DNA from: a virus
Strand: one strand, 5' to 3'
DNA length: 64,000 nucleotides
IMG/VR virus record: IMGVR_UViG_3300050821_003619
Location: 1 to 64,000 of that record
Notes under the pieces: model-generated
The model's database searches: none
What the model saw: the letters and a program-made list of their open reading frames with translations, nothing else
What the model was told of the DNA's origin: nothing
Made by a program: the position numbers and the translations under genes
Shown: one piece after another, positions 37,170 through 43,312 of the stretch
Position numbering within the stretch: position 1 is the stretch's first letter
Layout of the letters: every line of letters starts with the position of its first letter

Positions 37170-37730
37170 ATGAAAAAGCTTAAAAAGAATACAATCAAAT
37201 TGCTGCGTAAGATTCAACAGCAGATCATGGCAGAACCCAAGCGGATAGATATGCATGATTTTGTTGAGGTGTTCGCACCTGAAGTCAAAATCAACTTGCA
37301 AGGGACCGAAGGTTCTCCCGAAGGTTTGCCTATTCCACCTTGTGGGACTCAGGCATGCGTTGCAGGTTGGGCTTGCCTGATTGGTGACCCCAATCTTGAA
37401 AAAGAATTAAAAAGAGTTCTAGTTGAAGATTCTATAACTTTCGTTAATGAACGTCACTTGGCCCTAGAGGAAACCATCCAAGACAAAGCTGTAAAGATTT
37501 TGGGAATCACTGAAGCACAAGGTGTACGCTTGTTCTTCTTCAAGGACTGGGGAAACTTCGAGGAAGACGAGTTTGGATACACGTTACACGATAAGAACTT
37601 TGAGCCCATTGAAGCAGGATGGCCCGAGAAGTTTTCGAAGCGTTACGAAAAATCTAAGACAGCTAAAGGCCGCGCCAAAGCAACATTTGATCGTATCGAG
37701 CACTTTATCGCTACGAATGGCGCTGAGTAA
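37170..37730 (+). CDS. Hypothetical protein with a CGTxACVAGWA motif
   Basis: 186 residues. CGTQACVAGWACLIGD resembles a motif that recurs in small phage/bacterial proteins (also compare CCLGFYALQCG in 41396-41779). Function unknown. Confidence 0.6.
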   Translation: MKKLKKNTIKLLRKIQQQIMAEPKRIDMHDFVEVFAPEVKINLQGTEGSPEGLPIPPCGTQACVAGWACLIGDPNLEKELKRVLVEDSITFVNERHLALEETIQDKAVKILGITEAQGVRLFFFKDWGNFEEDEFGYTLHDKNFEPIEAGWPEKFSKRYEKSKTAKGRAKATFDRIEHFIATNGAE

Positions 37731-37737
37731 TTACTAG

Positions 37738-37840
37738 CGCAGGATGTGGTGTCCTGCGTACGTCACAGCGAATAAGTATGCTTGCCGACCTAGGCGGCGA
37801 TACCGAGCAGAAGAAGTAACTGTGACGCATGGAGGACACC
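37738..37840 (+). promoter_or_regulatory. Leader element C
   Basis: 37748-37768 (GGTGTCCTGCGT plus ACGTCACAG) pairs with 37820-37840 (CTGTGACGC plus ATGGAGGACACC), hiding GGAGG. CGCAGGA (37738-37744) can pair with TCCTGCG instead. Compared with elements A and B, bases have changed on both sides of the stems together (GGTGCC/GGCACC to GGTGTCC/GGACACC; CGCAAGG/CCTTGCG to CGCAGGA/TCCTGCG). Confidence 0.78.
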
Positions 37841-37841
37841 A

Positions 37842-37982
37842 ATGAGACCACGCTACAAACCGCAGCCCGTCGATATTGCATGGGCCAGACAAGTGCTGGC
37901 TACTGTAGCCGATGGCGGGACAGTTGTTTACCCGAGAACCAATATGCACTATATGGTGTCTCACTCACCTTTAACAAAATGA
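37842..37982 (+). CDS. N-terminal part of a split phage protein
   Basis: 46 residues under leader element C. Its sequence (PVDIAWARQVLATVADGG then VYPRTNMHYMVSH) is the N-terminal half of a phage protein family that I recall as one chain of about 90 residues. The stop overlaps the next start (ATGA) at an A-run, so a -1 slip or restart would give the full protein. Confidence 0.55.
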   Translation: MRPRYKPQPVDIAWARQVLATVADGGTVVYPRTNMHYMVSHSPLTK

Positions 37983-38131
37983 TCTTGCTCAACACAAACA
38001 TACTCGATGAACGCTTTGACAGCTTCGTAATACACTGTCAGACCATCGATACGTTTAAGGTCCTAGGCTACAAGGTGCTACCTGACCTTGATGATGACAC
38101 TAACGGAGAAGGAGGGCTGAAGACTCAATGA
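37979..38131 (+). CDS. C-terminal part of the same split protein
   Basis: 50 residues from ATG 37979. LDERFDSFVIHCQTIDTFKV then LGYKVLPDL matches the C-terminal half of the same family. Either re-initiation at ATGA or -1 frameshifting at A-AAA joins it to the upstream half. Confidence 0.5.
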   Translation: MILLNTNILDERFDSFVIHCQTIDTFKVLGYKVLPDLDDDTNGEGGLKTQ

Positions 38132-38370
38132 CTAAATATAGATCGTTAACAGAGATAGCCGTTGAGATACTGAACGACTGGAAGGAACCATACTTCGGTG
38201 CCGTGCCGTATATCTTAGCTATGATCCAATTAGATAGTATCGATGAGAACTTCGGCGCTGACTCTGGCTTAAGCATAGTGCTTTATTTTCTTTCCAACGC
38301 TAACACTTGGAAGGGTGAGACAGCACGTAGGATCAAAGCCGAGCTACGGGACATGGTGAAGGGTAAGTGA
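38128..38370 (+). CDS. Recurrent small phage protein
   Basis: 80 residues. EPYFGAVPYILAMIQLDSI then GADSGLSIVLYFLSNANTWK is a pattern I recall widely in phages (function unknown). Overlaps the previous gene by 4 nt. Confidence 0.7.
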   Translation: MTKYRSLTEIAVEILNDWKEPYFGAVPYILAMIQLDSIDENFGADSGLSIVLYFLSNANTWKGETARRIKAELRDMVKGK

Positions 38371-38395
38371 CTATGGTACCTAATCCTAATGTCTA

Positions 38396-38443
38396 GTAAC
38401 GTTACGTCACCTGTTACCGGGGTCATGTTACGTTACCATGACC
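38396..38443. repeat. GTTAC repeats and two palindromes
   Basis: GTAACGTTAC (38396-38405) and GGTCATG-TTACGTTAC-CATGACC (38421-38443), with further GTTAC copies at 38412-38416 and 38447-38451. Looks like a protein-binding control region. Confidence 0.5.
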
Positions 38444-38452
38444 GGCGTTACT

Positions 38453-38481
38453 TGCGTGGCTCTGCCTCTGCCTGTAGAATG
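38453..38481 (+). promoter_or_regulatory. Possible promoter before the 60-residue gene
   Basis: TTGCGT, 17-nt spacer, TAGAAT, just downstream of the GTTAC repeats. The TTGCGTGGC box can also pair with GCCACACAA near the ribosome binding site. Confidence 0.4.
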
Positions 38482-38523
38482 TGTATGTAGGCTGAGGTTA
38501 AGGCCACACAAGGAGAGTCACAC

Positions 38524-38706
38524 ATGTTGCTAGACGTTGAACAGATAACGGTTTCGTTGGTGGGAGACACTTCGCGCACGCTGAACACGTACGCTCACGG
38601 CACCAACCAAACGTTGCAGGATGTGGTTAACGAGGCTCTGGCTGATTGGGCCGACACCGTTGCTGCGGCACGGCTGGAGTCCTTCAGCATACACCGTATT
38701 AAATAA
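38524..38706 (+). CDS. Small hypothetical protein, possibly a ribbon-helix-helix type
   Basis: 60 residues, AAGGAGAGTCACAC upstream. A beta strand (EQITVSLVGDTSRTLN) followed by two helices (QTLQDVVNEALADWADTV) fits a MetJ/Arc-like DNA-binding fold. A repressor for the nearby repeats is conceivable. Confidence 0.45.
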   Translation: MLLDVEQITVSLVGDTSRTLNTYAHGTNQTLQDVVNEALADWADTVAAARLESFSIHRIK

Positions 38707-38766
38707 GTTAACATTCAGGTTCCGTGGTAGGTCCTGAATTTCTCCTATCTGATTGATTCTAAAGGT

Positions 38767-38816
38767 AACTTCTGTTGTTGACTTGGTAACCCATCCATGG
38801 TAGCATGGTCTTGTTG
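38767..38816 (+). promoter_or_regulatory. Possible promoter before the DUF3102-like gene
   Basis: In the gap 38707-38857: TTGACT, 17-nt spacer, TAGCAT. The rest of the gap shows nothing else clear. Confidence 0.4.
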
Positions 38817-38857
38817 CTGGTACCGCCTAAGGTGCCATTGCACAAGGAGAAACTACC

Positions 38858-39673
38858 ATGCCGCGAGGTCAATACGTACGTAAGACTCGTATCCAACCCA
38901 CAGTTGTCGAGCAGCCAGTAGAAACTGATTTGCTGGTAGCTGATACCGATGACGTAAACGATCTAGTACCCGCTGAGGCATTCGTTAGTATGCCGGGGTG
39001 GGACAAACTAGATGAAACTGAACAGAGCACTGTGCTTTCTGAAGGTCATGGTCTAGCCCATGAGTTACTTGTTCATGGGACAAGCCGCATGGCGATTGGA
39101 GCACATCTCTACAAGCTTCGAAACGTGCTCACACCTCATGGTCTGTACGGTCGCTTCTTGAAGTATTTCCACTTCAGCAAGCGTACAGCAGACCGATATG
39201 TTGCAGGTTATGAGAACGCCAACAAGCTTTTGCCCGAGCCTATTGTGCGAGCAGCGATGGCACGAGGCATTAACATCATTGGAGACACAGCAATGAAGCC
39301 GCTAGGTATCTATACCGGTGCGGTTAAGAAGCTGCCGCCACCCAAGAACCCGGATACTGTCCAAGCCAATACGTGGTTGAATCAGATCGAGCAGGTACGC
39401 AAGGATGAGCGCCAAGCGGCACCTGCCGGGATCATATCTATAGAGCCTATCGATGCACAGATGGCCCTGAAGGAATGCTTCAGGTTCATCAACACTCGAT
39501 ACAAGAGGCTCCCCAACAACAGCAAGACGCGCAGTGCATTTGTGCGTAGCTTAGTTGGTATGATTCTGAGTGAGCTTGGGGTAGCTGGCCCACAGACCTT
39601 CACACCGACAGCGGTGCCTGAGGATTTCCGAGCGCAACGAGGCAGGCCTCGGGAGCAAGCAGCCATAGCCTAA
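38858..39673 (+). CDS. DNA-binding-like protein (DUF3102-type)
   Basis: 271 residues. Residues 75-120 (GAHLYKLRNVLTPHGLYGRF then YFHFSKRTADRYVAGYEN) resemble the helical domain found in plasmid and phage replication or partition accessory proteins. Disordered N-terminus and basic C-terminus. It has its own promoter and a terminator, so it is a single-gene unit. A related domain may lie in the 50723-51532 protein. Confidence 0.55.
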   Translation: MPRGQYVRKTRIQPTVVEQPVETDLLVADTDDVNDLVPAEAFVSMPGWDKLDETEQSTVLSEGHGLAHELLVHGTSRMAIGAHLYKLRNVLTPHGLYGRFLKYFHFSKRTADRYVAGYENANKLLPEPIVRAAMARGINIIGDTAMKPLGIYTGAVKKLPPPKNPDTVQANTWLNQIEQVRKDERQAAPAGIISIEPIDAQMALKECFRFINTRYKRLPNNSKTRSAFVRSLVGMILSELGVAGPQTFTPTAVPEDFRAQRGRPREQAAIA

Positions 39674-39689
39674 TCTCTAAAGCCAAGTT

Positions 39690-39713
39690 GGAGGACTGCA
39701 ACCACAGTCCTCC
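39690..39713 (+). terminator. Terminator after the DUF3102-like gene
   Basis: Perfect 9-bp stem GGAGGACTG / CAGTCCTCC, 6-nt loop, followed by TTTACTT. Confidence 0.75.
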
Positions 39714-39739
39714 TTTACTTGCGCCTGAAAGGAGAGCAT

Positions 39740-39922
39740 ATGTCGAAGGACGAAGTAGTCACTGCTGCTCAACTCTATGGTGAGCACCATGACAACTGTC
39801 CCATCTGCAAAAAGAACAGCATAAGTCTTTGCAAGGAAGGCCGTATACTCATGGAAAACTTCTATGCGACCTTGCAAAACACGCTGAATAAGGGTTCGCC
39901 CAGAAAGGAGAACCACAAATGA
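39740..39922 (+). CDS. Small Cys-containing protein
   Basis: 60 residues, AAAGGAGAGC upstream. HHDNCPICKKNSISLCKEG may bind zinc. Not recognised. Confidence 0.5.
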   Translation: MSKDEVVTAAQLYGEHHDNCPICKKNSISLCKEGRILMENFYATLQNTLNKGSPRKENHK

Positions 39923-40113
39923 ACATTCCTCCTCTGCCTAATGGAAAGGAGATCATCAAAAAGCGTATTCACAATTTGACAGGTACCATGACTAACATTC
40001 TCGGCTACCTTGAATTAGAAGAATACGAAAAGGTTGTCAAGTGGGTGAAAGAAGCCGTAAAGGAGCTTGACCAGTTAGCGAAGGCCATTGAAGTTCACAT
40101 CATCAAGCACTGA
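39919..40113 (+). CDS. Small helical protein
   Basis: 64 residues, AGAAAGGAG upstream; overlaps the previous stop (ATGA). Two long amphipathic helices. Not recognised. Confidence 0.5.
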   Translation: MNIPPLPNGKEIIKKRIHNLTGTMTNILGYLELEEYEKVVKWVKEAVKELDQLAKAIEVHIIKH

Positions 40114-40126
40114 AGGAGACTTTCTG

Positions 40127-40280
40127 TGAACCCCAAGCACAGATTGACTGATTCATCAGTCTAACCTTGTATAGATGTTTATTAGCGATTCTGCTATACA
40201 AGGATTCCACCCCCGCTCAGAATCCTAACCATACCATTTGCCGAATGCAGACTACGGGCAAATGTTAATGGCTATATTCT
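40127..40280 (+). ncRNA. Run of four stable hairpins, possible small RNA or leader
   Basis: GACTGAT/ATCAGTC (40146-40161), CCTTGTATAG/CTATACAAGG (40165-40203, 10 bp), GGATTC/GAATCC, and CATTTGCC/GGGCAAATG, one after another. A 12-residue frame with AAGGAG and GTG at 40127 could be a leader peptide. 40281-40377 holds nothing else clear. Confidence 0.45.
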
Positions 40281-40377
40281 CTGTAACCACACAGATGTCT
40301 GTTGAATTAAATAACCGCAGTAGAAAGTGGGCCATGTGGTAAGCAAAAGTAATTCCCAGTCAGTTCGTCTCGCATAG

Positions 40378-40425
40378 AGCGCGAGTTTGACCCTTTGGTT
40401 AGGCAATCAAACTCGCGCTTTATTG
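40378..40425 (+). terminator. Strong hairpin terminator
   Basis: Perfect 13-bp stem AGCGCGAGTTTGA / TCAAACTCGCGCT with a 16-nt loop, then TTATTGTG. Confidence 0.75.
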
Positions 40426-40473
40426 TGTCTTGCGTACGGTATTGCTTCCCTCGTTGTTTCGTACGGAGGACAC
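40425..40473 (+). promoter_or_regulatory. Leader element D
   Basis: GTGTCTTGCGTACG (40425-40438) pairs with CGTACGGAGGACAC (40460-40473), again with one G-G mismatch and one wobble at the same places as the other elements, hiding GGAGG. The upstream competing arm is not evident here; a terminator stands in its place. Confidence 0.65.
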
Positions 40474-40479
40474 TGAGTT

Positions 40480-40842
40480 ATGAAACATACGCCACAGTAT
40501 GTACACGATTATTACTTTACCAACATCAATCCTGAAACACTCAAAAAGAGAATCAAAAACGCACAACTAATACTCAAAGGTTTGAAGTTTGATGCCATTG
40601 CTTTCTCTGGCATGAGCGGGGCTCTGTTGGGTCCTCCATTGGCTCTCAAGATGGGCAAATCTTTGATTATGGTTAGAAAACCACACAGCGGTAGCCATTC
40701 CAGAAAGCGCGTAGAAGGAGACATGGCTGCTCATACGTATATCATCGTGGATGACTTTCAAGATACCGGCAAGACTGCACGCTACATTAAAGAATCAGTA
40801 GCTGAATTTTCATCTGAAGCAAAGCTGCTGGGAAGTATTTGA
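40480..40842 (+). CDS. Type I phosphoribosyltransferase
   Basis: 120 residues, short for the family. YIIVDDFQDTGKTARY is the PRPP-binding motif; SGMSGALLGPPLALKMGK is the preceding loop. It transfers phosphoribose to or from a base or related acceptor. A nucleotide salvage role in phage DNA synthesis is likely. Sits under leader element D. Confidence 0.8.
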   Translation: MKHTPQYVHDYYFTNINPETLKKRIKNAQLILKGLKFDAIAFSGMSGALLGPPLALKMGKSLIMVRKPHSGSHSRKRVEGDMAAHTYIIVDDFQDTGKTARYIKESVAEFSSEAKLLGSI

Positions 40843-40843
40843 A

Positions 40844-40900
40844 ATGAATCGGATGCATCTGTATAGAGGTTCACCATTAAAGTTGTCGGAGGTAAAATGA
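40844..40900 (+). CDS. Possible 18-residue peptide
   Basis: ATG with GGAAG upstream and a stop overlapping the next ATG (ATGA). MNRMHLYRGSPLKLSEVK. Weak. Confidence 0.3.
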   Translation: MNRMHLYRGSPLKLSEVK

Positions 40901-41310
40901 TCAATGAATCAGATGCTAGACGTACATGGAACGGCTGGACTGAAATCCAGCGACGGGCGTTTTTAGAAGGCTACGAATTCAACACCAGCATAGCGCGGTA
41001 TTCATGGCCTATGCTTCCCTACCCAGTTCAGCAGCTAATGATGCAGGATAAGCACTCTGTAACCCGTGGGCCGATCATCGGCAAATGCGCGAAGTGTGGC
41101 AACGTATACGCATTGGATACTGAGGAGATCGTATGCCCACAATGTGAATTCAAAGGTGTACTGTGGGCATATGAGGGTAACCCGGCTGACCCTGAGGATG
41201 AAACACTAGAGTACATGCGCGACCAGCTAGGTACACCAGAGCTTTCAGAAGGTGACAAACTAGATATAACCGAGCTTAAACGTATTTATGAATTAGAGGA
41301 CCCACGATGA
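40897..41310 (+). CDS. Zinc-ribbon protein
   Basis: 137 residues, TCGGAGGTAAA upstream. Central CAKCGNVY and CPQCEF form a zinc ribbon; helical flanks and acidic C-terminus. Not assigned. Confidence 0.6.
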   Translation: MINESDARRTWNGWTEIQRRAFLEGYEFNTSIARYSWPMLPYPVQQLMMQDKHSVTRGPIIGKCAKCGNVYALDTEEIVCPQCEFKGVLWAYEGNPADPEDETLEYMRDQLGTPELSEGDKLDITELKRIYELEDPR

Positions 41311-41399
41311 CACGAAGGAATGTGCATGTTTGGCTGTGGTGGTTAGGTAAATGCGTTTGCGGCAGATTCAATTGCAGAGAAAAAGGGAGGATCAAATGA
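41307..41399 (+). CDS. 30-residue Cys/Trp peptide
   Basis: Overlaps both neighbours by ATGA. WLWWLGKCVCGRFNC has three cysteines. Confidence 0.4.
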   Translation: MTRRNVHVWLWWLGKCVCGRFNCREKGRIK

Positions 41400-41779
41400 A
41401 ACTCGTTATTGACCGTAAAACATGGAGACGTGGCCCACAAGATGAGCAAATTAAGTTAGACGATCCTACAGCTTTGCTTTGCAAAGATGGGGCTAAATGT
41501 TGCTTGGGTTTCTATGCTCTTCAGTGCGGATTAACGAAAGAGCAAATATACGGCATAGGCGAACCTGGACAAATTCCTATGAACGAAGATGATGCAGATT
41601 CTTACTGGCTCAAATTGGTTAAATTCTATGATGATGATTATACTTCTGGTTTGGCTAACACTAGCCTAGCTGCTGAAGCTATGGACATCAACGATGATCC
41701 TAATCTCACAGAAGAAGAACGAGAACAAAAACTTATAAAGATATTCTCCAAGAAAGACATTGAGGTGAAATTCGTATGA
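41396..41779 (+). CDS. Hypothetical protein
   Basis: 127 residues, AAAGGGAGGATCAA upstream. CKDGAKCCLGFYALQCG recalls the Cys motif in 37170-37730. Acidic C-terminus. Not recognised. Confidence 0.6.
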   Translation: MKLVIDRKTWRRGPQDEQIKLDDPTALLCKDGAKCCLGFYALQCGLTKEQIYGIGEPGQIPMNEDDADSYWLKLVKFYDDDYTSGLANTSLAAEAMDINDDPNLTEEEREQKLIKIFSKKDIEVKFV

Positions 41780-41919
41780 AACCTGATGGAATCACAAAGA
41801 AGACCAAAGATAATTCTAAGAAGCGCCCATACGAACGCGAACAGTGGCAGAAGAAAAAGAGCGAGGGCCGTCCCAAGCAGCAATTCATTAATGGGCAGTG
41901 GGAGAAGATTCCACAATGA
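41776..41919 (+). CDS. Small basic protein
   Basis: 47 residues, Lys/Arg/Gln rich, coupled to the previous gene (ATGA). Probably nucleic-acid binding or disordered. Confidence 0.5.
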   Translation: MKPDGITKKTKDNSKKRPYEREQWQKKKSEGRPKQQFINGQWEKIPQ

Positions 41920-42125
41920 GGTGGAGATGGCTAAAACAACTGGTCTGTCCGCATGAAGACGTAGCTATACGCACGGATGGATCGCGCCTATACGTTAGCT
42001 GTCTCAGGTGTGGCAAGCCGAGTCCCGGCATAACCACGGGGGGCTTCAAGTACGGCCACAAGGCAGTCAAAGACCGATCAATACTGGTAATGAAATCATT
42101 TAGACCTAGGAGAATTAAACGATGA
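41916..42125 (+). CDS. Small zinc-finger protein of a common phage type
   Basis: 69 residues. CPHEDVAIRTDGSRLYVSCL then RCGKPSPGI is a pattern that recurs in phage genomes (function unknown). Coupled by ATGA at both ends. Confidence 0.65.
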   Translation: MRWRWLKQLVCPHEDVAIRTDGSRLYVSCLRCGKPSPGITTGGFKYGHKAVKDRSILVMKSFRPRRIKR

Positions 42126-42448
42126 TTATCTCAACACGTACGTTCTATTTGCGCGACAAGCGGAATTTCCCTATCGCCACAGTTGCCACTGAGTTGAGCG
42201 AGCTTGGTGGGGTTTTCTATGGTATTACATCTTGGAATCCCAAGGATGTATTCGACAAAGCATTGTCTCGGGAGATTGCTATTGGACGCCTTGAGGTAAA
42301 CCCGAGCTATCTGCCCGTGCATGAGAACTTCAAGCGTGCAGTTATTACGGACATTGCCAATCGCCGGGATTTGCCTAAGCGTACGCGTGAAGCGGCTCAA
42401 CGTTGGCTCGATGCTCCACGTACGGAATTCATGGAGGGACCTCTGTGA
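42122..42448 (+). CDS. Hypothetical protein
   Basis: 108 residues, CTAGGAGAATTAAACG upstream. Beta-rich first half with a GVFYGITSWNPKDVFDKALS core. Not recognised. Confidence 0.6.
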   Translation: MIISTRTFYLRDKRNFPIATVATELSELGGVFYGITSWNPKDVFDKALSREIAIGRLEVNPSYLPVHENFKRAVITDIANRRDLPKRTREAAQRWLDAPRTEFMEGPL

Positions 42449-42522
42449 TTGAAAAGGAAGAGTACGATTTTGAAGATGATGATGAGGAAGACTTTGAAAG
42501 TGAAGACGAAGAAATCAATTGA
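42445..42522 (+). CDS. 25-residue acidic peptide
   Basis: GTG start with GGAGGGACC upstream; almost all Asp and Glu after residue 5. Possibly a small decoy of nucleic acid, by composition only. Confidence 0.4.
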   Translation: MIEKEEYDFEDDDEEDFESEDEEIN

Positions 42523-42524
42523 AT

Positions 42525-42553
42525 TTGACAAATTGACATATTCGTGATAGAAT
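42525..42553 (+). promoter_or_regulatory. Near-consensus promoter for the ParB-like operon
   Basis: TTGACA, 17-nt spacer, TAGAAT. It overlaps an ATG at 42552, so that codon cannot be used by this transcript. Confidence 0.85.
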
Positions 42554-42596
42554 GATTAATCATCTAAATTCAGGTCCGGTTCAGAAAGGACGCTTA

Positions 42597-42821
42597 TTGA
42601 AGTTCCTAAAAGTAGTAACTATATTTGCCACATTCCCAGAGTTTAAATCGGGAGCCATGTATCAACGCGGCAAGGGCAAAGCGTCTACATTACGCGCAGC
42701 CAGCGCAAGAGCCTTGGGCGATCTGCTCAAACAACCTAAAGTAAAAGGCAAGCGGTTTAGCACATTCACAGCGACGGTTTCCATCGGCAAGGAAGCTGTT
42801 GAGGAAGGAGGTGCCGAATGA
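42597..42821 (+). CDS. Small basic protein
   Basis: 74 residues from TTG 42597 (GAAAGGA 6 nt before); the in-frame ATG at 42552 lies in the promoter. Basic, with an Ala/Arg helix (KASTLRAASARALGDLL). Possibly DNA binding. Confidence 0.55.
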   Translation: MKFLKVVTIFATFPEFKSGAMYQRGKGKASTLRAASARALGDLLKQPKVKGKRFSTFTATVSIGKEAVEEGGAE

Positions 42822-43312
42822 AAATGTACTTGATAGGCAGTGAGTTCGATGGGTACTGCAAGATTGGCAAATCAGAATACTCAGAGCTAAGAGCACAAGC
42901 CCTAGATCGACCTAAGCTTCCTTTCCCAATAAAAGTCTTAGCAGAGTTCGATGCTCAAGGAGAAGCCGATAGAGTTGAAAAAGAACTCCATGCCTATTTT
43001 GAGCATAAGACGGCCAGAGGCGAATGGTTCACGTACATACGACCAGAGATTTTTCTGAGGAAAGCTGAGCAATTCACAGGCCCAAATCCAAAACCGGGAC
43101 GAACAGAGTTTCCTTTGACTAGAAAGGGAGGCATAGGATTTGAAAAATGGGTAGAACAAATGGAAAAGGATTGGAAACTGAAATCTGCAGAAGAGAAAGA
43201 GCAAATATACAAGGGATTAGACGCTTTAGAACTGGAGCGTAAAACTCTGAAAGCGGAAAGGATAAGAAATGCGCGTCAAGCTAGAAAACATACTGCCCAA
43301 CCCGTTTCGTGA
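42818..43312 (+). CDS. T5orf172-like GIY-YIG domain protein
   Basis: 164 residues. MYLIG...YCKIGKSEYSELRAQALDR then FDAQGEADRVEKELHAYFEH and GEWFTY is the T5orf172 pattern, a GIY-YIG nuclease relative. The C-terminal 70 residues are a charged helix that overlaps the ParB-like gene by 44 nt. May nick DNA. Confidence 0.7.
   Translation: MKMYLIGSEFDGYCKIGKSEYSELRAQALDRPKLPFPIKVLAEFDAQGEADRVEKELHAYFEHKTARGEWFTYIRPEIFLRKAEQFTGPNPKPGRTEFPLTRKGGIGFEKWVEQMEKDWKLKSAEEKEQIYKGLDALELERKTLKAERIRNARQARKHTAQPVS

Noticed and set aside
37770-37830. A sixth Y RNA on the minus strand at leader element C
   Set aside because: A 13-nt match to the inner motif of candidate Y RNA 3 (AAGAAGTAACTGT on the plus strand) is present, but the GGCGTAG and TTGTTCC flanks are absent and the helix is already explained by the leader element.
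42552-42596. ATG at 42552 as the start of the 74-residue protein
   Set aside because: The ATG lies within the -10 box of a near-consensus promoter and has no ribosome binding site; TTG at 42597 has one.
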